From contig JAYMGJ010000050.1 of assembly GCA_037178675.1 (NCBI GenBank), positions 1-64,000 of the forward strand: a DNA stretch of 64,000 nt. Reading direction: 5' to 3'. Source of the stretch: Scleroderma bovista. Taxonomy: Eukaryota; Basidiomycota; Agaricomycetes; Boletales; Sclerodermataceae. Both the position numbers and the translations under genes were made by a program. The notes beneath the pieces were generated by a model. The model was not told where the DNA came from. It searched no databases and was given only the letters and a program-made list of their open reading frames with translations. Below, piece after piece: positions 53,351-64,000 of the stretch (position 1 is its first letter; every line of letters begins with the position of its first letter).

Positions 53351-54278
53351 ATGGCGAACCCCCGTCAGCGCCGCAAAAGCAAATCCAATCACAAGGCTGT
53401 GTCGCAGTCGAAACGCGCAAAGAAGCTGCTCATGAAAATGCCTCGTGAGTGATGTCGCAAGCTCACGCCGTGTTTTTTTTTTTTTTCTTCTTGCAGACCA
53501 TGACGTTTATGACTATTAGCTATACGTGGTCCGAAAGCGCTACAAGAAGCATGGGATAAGACAAAGACGGTGCGTCAAAAGTAGGTGGCTGGATCGCCCC
53601 AGGAGCGGTATCTAAGCATTATTCAATACAGCTATGTAGCACTTGGTCTACAGCAGACCCTCAACCCGATTTCATCTGGTGGATCGGAGATGGACCTACA
53701 CTCGACACGCGATGCACCCAAGACAGTGCCTGATCCACGGAGCGAGAGTGGTCGCTCGCCCACTGTGATACCGAAGGGATTCGGCAAGATAATACGGGAC
53801 GAGAGTGGCACGGTGGTCGCGATTGAGCTTGCCGAGGAAGAGGCGGAATCAAATTCAGCTGGGGATGGCGAGGGGCTGGATGTGGCCTGGGTTGAGGGCG
53901 GGGAGACGAAGCGATCGGAGGGGGGCAGCGTTATCGAGGGTGAGTGATCAGGACCTGGGGAAGGCACGTTCGTGGTCGATGGCAAGACCGTGTTGGTGGC
54001 GATCGGGGAACTGATCCGTCGATGCAGGACTCGCAGCCCTTGCGGCGGGGGGACAAACACGGGCACGGCATACGTCAGAAGGGGAAAGGCGGTACCTGGC
54101 GCGGTTGGTGAGCGCGTATGGGGATGACTACGAGCAGATGGGGCGGGACCGGCGACTGAACCCAGAGCAGAGGACGGCTGGGGGGCTGCGACGGGCGGTG
54201 ACGAGGGCTGGGGGGACGGAGGCGCTGTGTGGGTGCACGGATATGGTCGGTCACCGGACCGTCGCTGGATGTAGGTAG
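53351..54278 (+). CDS. NOP16: NOP16-like ribosome biogenesis protein
   Basis: Nucleolar protein of the 60S pre-ribosome. The N-terminus is the family hallmark: MANPRQRRKSKSNHKAVSQSKRAKKLLMKMP, then across an intron PIRGPKALQEAWDKTKTVRQNYVALGLQQTLNP, then VPKGFGKIIRDESGTVVAIEL (here IPKGFGKII). The C-terminus has SEGERRYLARLVSAYGDDYEQMGRDRRLNPEQRTAGGLRRAV, matching the end of fungal Nop16. Introns follow KMP, VRQ (donor GTAGGT) and VIEG. The first contains a long T-tract (near 53470) before its acceptor. The 3' half is strikingly GC-rich with Gly/Arg codons. Start 53351 has a CCCATGG context. Confidence 0.93.
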
Positions 54279-54649
54279 ATTGCGTGACCGTGTGACGTCA
54301 CGGCCCGGAGATATGGAGGAACTCCCAAGGCTGTGGCGGAGCGGTGTGTCGATCTATTCGGGCGACTCCAAAGTGTGTAGTGTAGAGCGCGGACGCCGAG
54401 TGTCATCACGGGTCACGGGTGCTTATTTCCCCCCTTGGTTATCCCACACCCTTCCATCAAAAAGGTTGTCCCTCGAATCAAGGAATGTTCGAATGTCAGG
54501 ATCGCCTTCGACTTACGACATCCGGGTTTCTCGTCCATGAGTTTTCCGTTGGCAGGCGAACCTGCAATTACCGGATATCCTCGACGCCAATCCATGCGCT
54601 TATAACCCTCCTCCTCCTGCCTTCCCTCACCCACCACCCACCCCCCTCC
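54279..54649 (+). promoter_or_regulatory. Promoter region of the Zn2Cys6 gene
   Basis: About 370 bp between NOP16 and the regulator. It contains CCAAT at 54587-54591 and a TATAA at 54601-54605, 49 bp before the ATG, followed by a CT/C-rich leader. Core promoter role inferred. Confidence 0.55.
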
Positions 54650-57545
54650 ATGTCCCCCCGCACCGCCTCCGCTCAGCGGTCCTCCACCGCGTCCTCGCCC
54701 TACCCACGGCGCAACGCTGGCCAGCCCAAGTCCACCAGGCAGCAGTTCTCTGCCTGCGGTGCATGTCGCATGAGAAGGTGTGTCTCCCCACCCCCCACCC
54801 GACTCGCGATCCGACGCGCCATGTTCGCAGGGTCCGCTGCGATCTCAAGGACCTCCCACCCGTCGTCACCTCAAACGGACCCCAGCCGCAATCCTGCTCA
54901 AACTGCAAAGAACGCAACATCAAATGCGTGTATGTCTCATCTCGCCCGCTCGTCGTGCCTACCTCATGCATGCTCCTAGGGACGAGTTTGCCGAGGTAAA
55001 AGCCGTCAAATTGCTCCGTCGCGGCCGCCGACTGCAGCAGGTCGAGTACGTCCCCTATCACTCTTTCAGCCGCAGCGCCTTCTTATCATGCATCATAGAG
55101 CAGTCTATGGAAAAACTTGCGATCCTCCCCTGTCCCAAAAATCATCGACATCTGCACTCGTCATCCCCCAACTCAAGGTCGAATTTCTCCAGTCTCCCTT
55201 TTTCCGCAGATTCTGTGTCCAGCGTACGCGTCCATTCTCCCGTCATCGATAAGGTTTTCCCAGGTTGACATGTCGCCCTTTCCAGGCCCGGTCATCGAAC
55301 CGACTGAATTTACGTCCCGGTATCTCGACCACGTCAATGGCAACGCCTCGCTTAACATCGAGGGCCAGATGCTCGCCATGCTCCTCGTCACCTGGGCCGC
55401 CTCATTCGGAATAAACGAGTACGGCGGCGAGATCGATGAACTCGACCCTCCACCCTCCGATCCGACAAGCCCGAAATTTACCCGTGACAGCGATGACGAA
55501 CTCTCCGATCCAAAACATCGCGTCTGGGCAGTCCGCACCGATGCCATGGCCCGCGAAATACTCGCACTCGTCGACACCCATGGTATACTGCGACGCCCCT
55601 CATGGGACGGAGTTAGGGTGCTGTTGCTTCTGCTTCCCCTCACGGAAGGTCGGTTAAAGCCATCTTTTTTCAGTTAGCACAGTACTCACGCTCTCCGCTA
55701 GGTGTACAAAGTTCAATCGAACGCCATGTAAGTTTAAAACGCATATATATCCCACAGCCATGTATTAACACCACGCCACAACAGACCACATACGAGGCTA
55801 CGTTATCGCAAATACATGCGTTATGTCAACTCAACGTATCCTCCGTCAATAGCGGTCAGGGCCCTTTGTGTGATGCGCTCGTCCGTGCCAGGATCTTCTG
55901 GTATGCTTATGTCCATGAAGGCATTACGACAGGCCTGCGCGGTGGCCGACTTTTCTTGTAAGTCCTTCTTGGCCATGTCGTCGACATCAGATTGATCGAA
56001 TCCTTCAGTAATGAAGACGATCTCGCCGCTTTTCAAAATACTCTCCCCCCGCACTACAGCGTCACCGTATCGCCCAGCAGCCCCTCCGCCTCGCCAGAAT
56101 CCTCACTGCCTTCCCCAGCATGCAGCTCCCCAATGACACCAGAACTGCCTTCGTTCCAAGATCTACGCGGCCAATCAAGAGCATCGTTCTCCTACATGTT
56201 TGCAAAGCACTACCTCTCCCTCTCCCTCTCCGTCTCTAAAGTCACCCGGGCAGTCTACGCCAATCTAACGGGCCCACGGGCTCTTCAATCCGCAGAAGAT
56301 GTCATCCCTGTTCGCGAAGACGAAATGATGAACATCTGGGACAACCTCTCACGTTCTTGGGACGACTTCGAAGCCCTACGACGTCAAGCCGGCGGCACTG
56401 TCGACGGGGGCCTCATCCGCGGCGAAGACATCGAACGCTTCGTCAGCGGCTGGCAGGTCTTCATCTTCGAATGCCTCAACGTCATCCGCGAGGCGCTCAA
56501 GCATCGCATGGATGTCCAGACATCTTCCTCGTCCATCAATGGTCGCGTCACGCCATCAGACCGTGCAGTGGCCGTCAACCTGCATGCCTATGCCGTGCGA
56601 CGGTGCCGGCTCTTCCTCCCCCGCGTCATCGACATCCTGAAACGGCATCTCGCCTTCTCGTCGAGCGGATTTTTTGCGCTTGATACCGGATTGATCCGTG
56701 ATGGCTGCTTCTTTGCTGGCATGCTGCTTGCTCAGAGCGATCTGGAAGGGGATCCAGGCATGGATATAAAATGCAACGACGGCACAAGGTGGGACAGCGA
56801 CCTGGAGGAAGGCGTGGATGTCTGCCTCCGCGCCCTTGGGGAAATCAGCTGGGTATACGCCAGCAGCTACGAGCGGGTGAAAACACTCCGAGTCCAATGG
56901 GAAGCCCGCATCCATCGCGATAACGAACGCCTTCACAAAGATTCTCGCGACTTTTTAAGCAGACAAAATTCCCCCTCGCAGTATGCGCCGTCCCAAAATC
57001 ACTCGCCATACACGGTCGACAAGACGCCCCTGCCACATCCTGACCCGTCATTGACACTGCCTCGCCCATTATCTCTCCTCTCTGCTGGCGGCCAGGTGCG
57101 CCCCCATCTCCCCCCTCTCTCGATGTCCTTTCCGCGCTGCGAGGGCGGGCCAGACACCGCCCTGACCGACGATGGCAACTGCAGCTGGTCGGCATATACC
57201 CCACCAACGACCTCGAGCACGATCGCAACGCAACGCAGCATCTCACCGACATCCCCTCCCCCGTCTATCCGGGCACTCAAACCACCGCTTTCCCCAGTCA
57301 AGACCGAAGAAATGTGCTACGCCATGCCCGACTTGGATCCCTTCTCCTTCTCCATTGATAATGCTGCGAATGCAAGCATCGGGTCGTCGTGGCCATCGTA
57401 TCCCCCACACCAGCACGCCAGCCAAGCAGCTAGCCATGGCTATCTGGACCCAAGGGTTATCTATTCTGGATCTGATGTCCTGGGGCGGGCCAGCGAGGAC
57501 GGCTGCCCACACTTTGGATCTGATTGTCAGGCATACTATCACTGA
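54650..57545 (+). CDS. Zn2Cys6 fungal transcription factor
   Basis: Nuclear DNA-binding regulator of unknown target. The binuclear zinc cluster is FSACGACRMRRVRCD..SCSNCKERNIKCV, with six Cys split by an intron after CRMRR and an unusually long loop (18 residues) between the third and fourth Cys. A fungal transcription factor middle homology region follows (FLQSPFFRRFC, MLAMLLVTWAASFGINEYGG, ARIFWYAYVHEGITTGLRGGRLFF). The long C-terminal half has a helix-rich core (VSGWQVFIFECLNVIREALKH) and a Pro/Ser-rich tail. About eight short introns, including a 26-nt exon (VQSSIERH, near 55703). Start 54650 (MSPRTASAQRSS). No metabolic cluster lies next to it. Confidence 0.9.
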
Positions 57546-60285
57546 TTCTCGCATCGAACGGTTTTTTTACGCATTGCATCTGGCTTGCTGATTTACCCCC
57601 TTTTGTTTCTCATCGCATGCTATCCGAATCAACCATCCGTGTGTCGAGTCCTCATTATTTCATGACTTCTCTTGCGCCGTACGCCTCATGACGGACCAAG
57701 CCAAGTATATACCGCCCGCGCCTTTTGTCGTAGTAGTAGATTTTTTTTTTCCCCTTTTATGTATTGCTCTCCAGTAATTTCACGAACTTTATACCCATAC
57801 TAGCTAGATCCGTTGTATGTTTTTGTCACAGTCATCCCGTTTATTACCGAATGCATTCGGATAAAGGTGGTTCTAAGCGCACCTACCCTTTACAGCTTGT
57901 TTCCCAAGTATAATGAGATTTGGGTACATAAATGCTGACAGATTACCTCAACGTCTAGGCTGGACCGCATATGTGATCGTGATCAGATTATATCGATACG
58001 TAAGTCCACCACATGTTGGCCAGGGCCAAAAGCCACTTGACAGTCGGAAAGAAGGATAATATGATGGTGACATCGTATGTATATACATACGAACAATGCG
58101 AATGCAGGATTCCCCAAGCGGAGGTAAGAAAAAAAAAACTTCTTGCCACTGATTGATGAAATGAAAAGAATAGAACAGAAAAATGAGGGGCCTAGCCTAG
58201 CTTCTGGAACCCCCATTTACTTCCCTGGGGTTCTCCTAGTTTTTTTTTTTCTCTTTATCTTTTTTTGATTCTCTGAAGCCTACTTATTAGTGGATCTCGG
58301 CGATAAGTAGATGGTTTCAGGAGCACCGCCGCATCAAAGTAAGTACCTTGAAGCAATGAGGTCACCGCGTGTGTGTGTGTGGTGGTGCGACGCCGCACAT
58401 CCGTTCATGTATGTGTATTTTTATATAGTTCGTGAGATTGGCAGATAGGCTCTCAGGAGCTCATTGTTCGTGTATGGTAACATTTGTTGGTGCCAATAAA
58501 AAGTCATAACGGGTGCATTCATGATATCCCCGTCCTTGGGACGGACGTCGGCGCAACGGGAAGCAGACAAAAAGAAACAGGGGAGCCTAGGTGGGTACTA
58601 CGATTCGAGATAACCGGAAGGGTTGTTGATAAGGTCTAGATCAGTGACTGCCAATGACACTCGGCATGAGACAAACGGAAACTTTTTTGTTTTTTTATTC
58701 ATTACAAGCATCTGGGCTAGGTCTAGCTGTATGAAAACGACCCTTCAAGCATCATGATCGTTGATCGCGGGTACCCCTTTTGGTTTGGCAGTTTGCACAA
58801 GTGCAAGTCCATTTACGCGCGATGGTCACCTTGTCTCGGCGGGGCGCCCACTCCCTCGACGCTCTGTACTGTAGGGCACGTAAGACATTGGGATCATATT
58901 TGAATTATTATGAATGAAATGGTGTGGCGCTTACAGTTGGTATTCATAGATTCAGGTTTTGTAACACCAACCGCTGGTCTCGGAAATGAGCTGTCCATTC
59001 AAGCTTCCATTGGTATCACTATGGTCCAATCAAAGATCGGATTTCGCACGACTCACATCGTTTATCTCTCTCTCCTTTTTTTGGCTCTGAAAGAAGAGAG
59101 GCGTGTAGACTATACCCGACTAGTAGGCGCTCCATGGCATAGCTTCAACGATGATGAATTATACTTACCAGTAGGGATTATCAGCACGCTCTGACGGGTA
59201 CGCGGTGACACGTAAAGACAGGACAGGACTCGTTCCCAACGTTGAGAAGATCAATAGTCACAAAACCCGAAGCCGGCCTTGGCAATGTGCCTTCTGCCTT
59301 CCCGCCCAGCCTTATTCTTATTCTTATTGTAGGTTATCTGCCTTGCGTTTGGTCTGCATTCCAGAAGGCGATCAATATGATTGGCTGGCCCTGGTAACAA
59401 TGAAATAAACGCATACTACCATACTTGGAACGGATCGCACTAGTCTCTCATAGGTAGATCAGACCCAAGAGAACACAATCATTCCATCTGTACGTACCTT
59501 TTTTGTACCCAGGTGACATCCTTCAGGGGCCTGTCCCATAACATTAATGCATTCGATTTGAAAAATAAGTTCCGCCGCAACGGGCATGTATGCTGTCTGA
59601 GAAGTCACTTGGAGCTGGAAGTAGGAGGCCCTTGCGGTCCCGCTAGTATCATCCAAGATAGTACTGAGTGTACCGGCGCCTCACTTAAGTGAGCACCGTG
59701 TGGAATTCTTGTCTGGGTATGTAGGTCCTCAGCCGCCCAGCCGTTCTGGACGAGTAAACCTTGATTGACATCAAGGCATGTGGTCTGCATGTGGTAGATA
59801 GTTGGGCAGAGAAGCATCTCGTGGGGATAGCCGAGGCTCGGCCAGCTTGGCGTTGCCAAACACACAAGTAACGAGGTCTGAGCTTGCCCACGGCGTAGCT
59901 TGCCAGCAATCTTCATCTTGCTGCATTCTATCGGTCCGTCTCAGACAAGAGGGCGTGTGGTAGCGGGGAAGAACTTCGCCCATTACAACATGGCTGGGAT
60001 AAAATCTGCTCCTTCATCGAACTCCAGCGTTAACGAATGATAGAATGCACCGCAGGATCAACAATGCTCGCCCCAATTCCAGATGGTTTGTTCGACTTGA
60101 ATGATATATCTAGGCAGTGCATGTCCCTTAACCAAGGTCCACAGGACGTAGAAAGGTCGCCCAGCTGGGCCACTTGGGCGCAGACCCATGACGTCAACAC
60201 AGCCACTCCCACTGCGGGGACTCAGCAGCTCGTTATCTAGCGCTTGATTCCCATCCATCTACCCCCCAGCATCGCGTCTGATCAG
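57546..60285. other. Gene-poor region, 2.7 kb
   Basis: No convincing gene. It holds several T-tracts (near 57740, 58228, 58685), a short GT repeat at 58371-58380 and scattered short open frames, the longest on the minus strand near 59605-59916 (103 codons, no recognisable features). It contains the 3' end of the Zn2Cys6 gene and the promoter of the penta-EF-hand gene. Confidence 0.4.
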
Positions 60286-61439
60286 ATGTCCTACTACAAA
60301 TCAAGCAGCAGCCACGTCCACCGTGCTCCCTCCAACACGAGTTCTTATGCAAATTCTTATGCCCCGCCCAGCTCGAGCCATCCCCACCATCGATCGCACT
60401 CGCACTCGCACCAACACCAGCAGAGTGTGCCGTATATGGTCGCCCCACCAGCCGGAGCTGATCCGCATCTATGGCAAGTATTCAATGCCGTCGATACGGA
60501 TCGTTCAGGAGCTCTGAGTTTGACTGAGCTGCAGAATGCGTTGGTCAATGGTGCGATCTAAATATGTTGGTTGTTTTGTGCGCTAATTTCGATGCTGGTT
60601 GACCAGGAAACTGGTCCAGTGAGTTGGTTCATCTTTCCCCAGTTCTGATCGGCTGATCCAGCAATTCATAGGGTTCGATTTGGACACCGTCAAGATGCTG
60701 ATGAACATGTTTGTGAGTTTCATATCAATGGGGTATTTTGGGTTCGTTTAGTCACATCGATGACCAGGATGTCGATCGCAATGGGACAATTGGATTCAAT
60801 GGTTCGTCCAGGTAAACATTTTGAAGTTCGCGATCGTCATACTGCACAACAGAGTTTGCTGGGTTATGGAAGTATATAGCAGAGTGGCAAGGTGTTTTCA
60901 AGCACTTCGATAGAGACCATTCGGGAACCATCGAAGGTCGAGAGCTGGCGGAAGCTTTGCGGACCTTCGGCTATCGCCTCTCGCCCGTTCTCTTGAATAT
61001 CCTCCAGCGCAAATATGGTGATTTCCATTGTCCTACCAGATCACCAACAATGGATTAAATTGTTATTAGCTTCAGAGACCGCGACAGTCTATGGTCCTGC
61101 GCCCGGAATCACCTTCGACCGGTTCGTCCGCGCGTGCGTCACGGTCAAGACGCTCACCGAAGCTTTCCAAAAGTAAGTTTTCATTTCTCTAGGATTCACT
61201 GCAACCCACTTCTCCAAACAAGGGTCGACACCGACAATGATGGGTGGATCCAGATCAATTACGAAGAGTTTATGAAGGTGGGTATAGCTTGGCGAGCGAT
61301 GTTTTCTTATAATTCTGATGCGGCGGTCCTGATAGCTTTGCATTATGGCCCCATGAGTGACGACAAATTGAATCGATAAAATGATACCTAATCTCACCTG
61401 TTCATTTCCCTACTAGTACTTTGTGCAGTCCCCTTATGA
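60286..61439 (+). CDS. Penta-EF-hand calcium-binding protein (ALG-2/PEF1 type)
   Basis: Calcium sensor of the PEF family, which links Ca2+ to membrane traffic adaptors. The N-terminus is flexible and Ser/His/Tyr-rich (SSSHPHHRSHSHSHQHQQ). EF-hands follow: FNAVDTDRSGALSLTELQNAL, FDVDRNGTIGFNEFAGLW, FKHFDRDHSGTIEGRELAEAL, the degenerate ITFDRFVRACVTVKTLTEAFQK, and VDTDNDGWIQINYEEFMKVVL. Ca-ligand Asp/Asn/Glu are intact in the first three. A 12-nt exon (60607-60618) supplies GNWS between LQNALVN and FDLDTVKMLMNMF. Choosing the donor GTATAG (61281) gives the end EEFMKVVLCAVPL at 61439; that last join is less certain. Confidence 0.88.
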
Positions 61440-61778
61440 AATATCCACTTCTCCGTCTGGTCTCCTTATTACCGAGAGATATTCATGTCCGCCTTTGTGA
61501 TGACCATGACAAGAAGTAGGCCAACCGGAGCTAAAAATTTGGTACGGGGATTTCGGGTTACCTCAGACCAAGATAAAAGAGTTTTTTGGCGGGGGATGTC
61601 CATGGTCTACGGATTAGTATAGCCGGCCGTGTGACGCCAAGTACTCTCCATGTTCTTGGAGGGGCTGCGGGCGGCTCTGACAGACCTGTAGACTAGATAA
61701 GACTTCCTCCTTCCCGCGGGTACTTCGTGTGATACCGCACCTTAGACCAATACCTCCAACATCACATTAACCTCGAGC
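61440..61778. other. Intergenic region
   Basis: About 340 bp between the penta-EF-hand and zinc-ribbon genes, both on the plus strand; presumably 3' end and promoter. No gene seen. Confidence 0.45.
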
Positions 61779-62309
61779 ATGGACTGCTTCTGTACGTGCT
61801 GAGATGACGGCGCTTCTTCCTCTACTAACGATGATCCCAGTTTGCATCCCAATCGCATGTCAGTGAGAATGGACCACCAAAGGACAACGCATGTGAACTG
61901 ACGTAGACGCTTTTCTCGCCCTACAGTTGGTTGTCCTACTAAGGTAAAGCCCGAGGGAGACCAGACTCCTAGAGTCTGTCCAAGATGTAATAATGGCGAG
62001 TTCTTATCTCGAGAGCTCCAGTGGCCCGGTTTTGAGCGCCTTAACAGCCTCCATGTTTGCTGCTAAGTCTCGTACCTGGTTTGAGTTCTGCTTCGTACCC
62101 CTCGTTCCGATGAGCACTAAGCATGTCTGGATGTGCGGGATATGTCAGCTGCAGGCGCAGATGCAGCCAGGGTGAGCCGCTTTCTTTGATTCGAGCGTAA
62201 ATGTTGATGTGTCTCCCATGGCAGCTGGGAGCCTGCAATTGCGCAACCGGGGTACCAGCATCCCAACATGCACCAGGGCTACCAGCCGGGATACATACAC
62301 CCCGGGTAA
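61779..62309 (+). CDS. Small zinc-ribbon protein with QPGY-rich tail
   Basis: Conserved fungal protein of unknown function with a zinc-ribbon. Five exons join as MDCF, CIPIAF, GCPTKVKPEGDQTPRVCPRCNN, ASMFAAKSRTWFEFCFVPLVPMSTKHVWMCGICQ and GWEPAIAQPGYQHPNMHQGYQPGYIHPG. The two Cys pairs CPRC and CGIC would bind zinc; the WFEFCFVPLVPM core is hydrophobic. Introns are 61792-61840, 61859-61926, 61996-62047 and 62172-62224. The third begins GCGAGT, a GC-AG intron, needed to keep the frame. The C-terminus is a short Gln/Pro/Gly/Tyr repeat. Start 61779. It is convergent with the aspartic protease, 98 bp apart. Confidence 0.82.
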
Positions 62310-62407
62310 TAGTCCATACATCGAGTCGTTATTTTTCTGCTTTTCCCGCTATTCATTTTTGGTTGCATGTTACTGTCCCTAAATATTTTTCCTCTAAATG
62401 TACTCAA

Positions 62408-64000
62408 TCAAGCCTTGGCCCTCTCCGTTCTCGCCCTCCGCATCTTATAGATGATAGTCACTAAAACGCCAATGACCAATCCACCTGCTACGCCAGCCAT
62501 ACTCGCAAATATAAAAGACCGCGGGTGGTTGGAATGAGGAAAAGGTGGTATACTTGGCGCTGGCGCCGGGTCCGGGCCGCGAACACTTTGGAACTCTGAC
62601 CGGGAGGTTTTGGGGTCTGTCAAGCCTAATAGCCCGATCATGGGCGGCTTTTTAGATGTCGCACCTTGATGCACAACGTAAACGTTCTGAAAGGTTCAGA
62701 TAGAAATAACTATGGACTGGAAACAGCGAAGGAGGCGCACTCTTAGGAAAACATCTCCTAGGATCCAGTCGCCAGAGTGCAGCTACCAAAGATCATAAAT
62801 AAGTCTAGTGAAAACCACCCCGGAAATGCGCATACCTTATCGGTGGCCTGGAGGCCGCCTATGCACCAACCATCGCTACTGTTGCTCTCTTCCCATACGA
62901 TATCTTCGGGGTGAAGAGCGAAGTCATTCGTATGGCCTCCCTTTCCAAACTCGATGCGGACATCGACAGCTCTATTACACCGGACTTGCCATATCTGAGA
63001 CTGTGGGATATATCGAACAGTGTTCCCGGTACCCACAGCATTCCAGAATGCCTCGACGTCGTTGCTTGGGCCGAGTATTAACGTCGTCCCTGAGTCCAGT
63101 ATTCCGATCGGAGCATCCGCACCACGGATAGCAGTGCGAGAGAGAGGAAGAGGTTGAGAATTTATCGTTATGGCTCGTATGGGCAGTTTCCAAAAATCAT
63201 ACGGACTGTCACGCGTCCTGAAAACGGGGAAAAACAGCATCTGACTGACATCATTTACTATCAAGGGATCGAGCTCTCCGATTGTGAACGAAGAACTGCT
63301 GCTGATGCCTGTCTGTGAATAACGGCCAAGTTTGAAAGCGAAGAATCTGTTCGAGTCGCTGAGCTGGGCAAAGATGTTGTCCAGGACAGTGATTCCTCCT
63401 GTTGACTGTTGAAGCGCTGAGAGTGAGGGGAAGGCAAGACCGAGGAAGCCAGAATTCCTTGTGTGCACTAAATCAAGGTGGTCCGTTCGATTAGCCAGAG
63501 CTAGAAAAATAAACATGCATATGAGCTATTGACAGTGTACTAGGACGGTTGTCTAACCGAACGTCTGGGAGGTTATTTTGTAGGACCCGAGTGTTACGGT
63601 CTCTGTGCCAAAGGTACCTGAGGCAGAGCCCAACAAGTATTCGAGTTTGAAAGGTACACTTGACAGGTTCAAGGTATGCGACTTTTCTGGTGAGTATTTT
63701 ACGACCCCCTGGCAGTCTGAAGTGTTGCACTCTGTTGATACGACCCACTAGGGTGGACGCACGATATGTAAGAGGCAACGCCAAAATCAACGAAAGCGTA
63801 CCAAGTCTGAGGAGCCTGTGTCAAATGTGACCCAAAACGTTTGGCCGCCTATCCTTACAAGGGGTAAGGCTAAGAAACGTTGCGACAGTGAATGCTTACT
63901 CCAGATAGACGAGGGAAGTGCTGCGAGCAGTCCCTAAGCACCATTCAGCTGCAGTTGAGCAAAGGACTTACACCTCTTCACTTGTCAAGGGAATTCTAGA
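62408..64000 (-). CDS. Pepsin-family aspartic protease, C-terminally membrane-anchored (N-terminus cut by window edge)
   Basis: A1 peptidase. Both catalytic motifs are present: FDTGSSDL in the first lobe (near 63830-63800, RIGGQTFWVTFDTGSSDL) and ILDSGTTLILGP in the second (near 63097). Other family blocks are NSGFLGLAFPSLSAL, FTIGELDP and HSGDWILGDVFL. After the protease domain a Pro-rich stalk (PAPAPSIPPFPHSNHP) leads to a transmembrane helix (FIFASMAGVAGGLVIGVLVTIIY) and a short basic cytosolic tail (KMRRARTERAKA). The signal peptide and propeptide lie beyond the right edge. A cell-surface protease is likely. Several short introns. Confidence 0.9.

Noticed and set aside
58371..58380. Short GT dinucleotide run
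   Set aside because: Too short to call a microsatellite of interest; noted only as part of the gene-poor interval.

Overview
The window is a piece of a basidiomycete (mushroom-type) nuclear genome. Genes are dense and carry many very short spliceosomal introns (about 44-70 nt, GT..AG, often with a CTNAC-like branch point). They encode standard eukaryotic proteins on both strands, and the gene set is typically fungal: an SKT5-type chitin synthase activator with a CaaX end, a Zn2Cys6 regulator, DUF1996 and JHD1. I support 29 protein genes by joining exons by eye. I saw no rRNA, tRNA, CRISPR array, transposase or reverse transcriptase.

Layout. 0-7.9 kb: DDX41 RNA helicase (C-terminus off the left edge), a cytochrome P450, then divergently galactose-1-phosphate uridylyltransferase and an ADP-ribose pyrophosphatase. 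7.9-13.3 kb: SDA1, an RGG-rich coiled-coil protein, and PGK on the other side of a 132-bp bidirectional promoter. 13.9-19.8 kb: JHD1-like demethylase, SKT5, PITH-domain protein, all on the plus strand. 20.1-24.2 kb: polynucleotide kinase/phosphatase and glucose-6-phosphate isomerase. 25.8-33.0 kb: RFT1, the PFK-2/FBPase-2 enzyme, then PBN1/PIG-X and GPI1/PIG-Q in tandem. 33.2-36.7 kb: Sae2/CtIP-type nuclease activator and a secreted DUF1996 protein. 38.0-47.1 kb: acyl-CoA synthetase, MFS transporter, an unknown protein, membrane M24 peptidase. 47.3-54.3 kb: an AlkB dioxygenase with CUE and GRF ends, a 51-residue microprotein, a gene-poor stretch with two unresolved candidates, and NOP16. 54.6-64 kb: Zn2Cys6 factor, a 2.7-kb gene-poor stretch, penta-EF-hand protein, zinc-ribbon protein, membrane-anchored aspartic protease (N-terminus off the right edge).

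Functionally this is mainly housekeeping. It includes central sugar metabolism (GALT, PGK, PGI, PFK-2/FBPase-2), ER glycan and GPI-anchor assembly (RFT1, PBN1, GPI1), DNA repair (PNKP, CtIP/Sae2, AlkB), ribosome biogenesis (SDA1, NOP16), and cell wall and surface functions (SKT5, DUF1996, aspartic protease). I see no operon-like or defence-like system and cannot honestly claim a new one. The most distinctive features are 11-14-nt microexons that carry conserved motifs in three genes, a probable GC-AG intron, the CUE-AlkB-GRF architecture, paired palindromic repeats in the P450/GALT divergent region, an AT-rich tandem repeat, and several small or unresolved loci.
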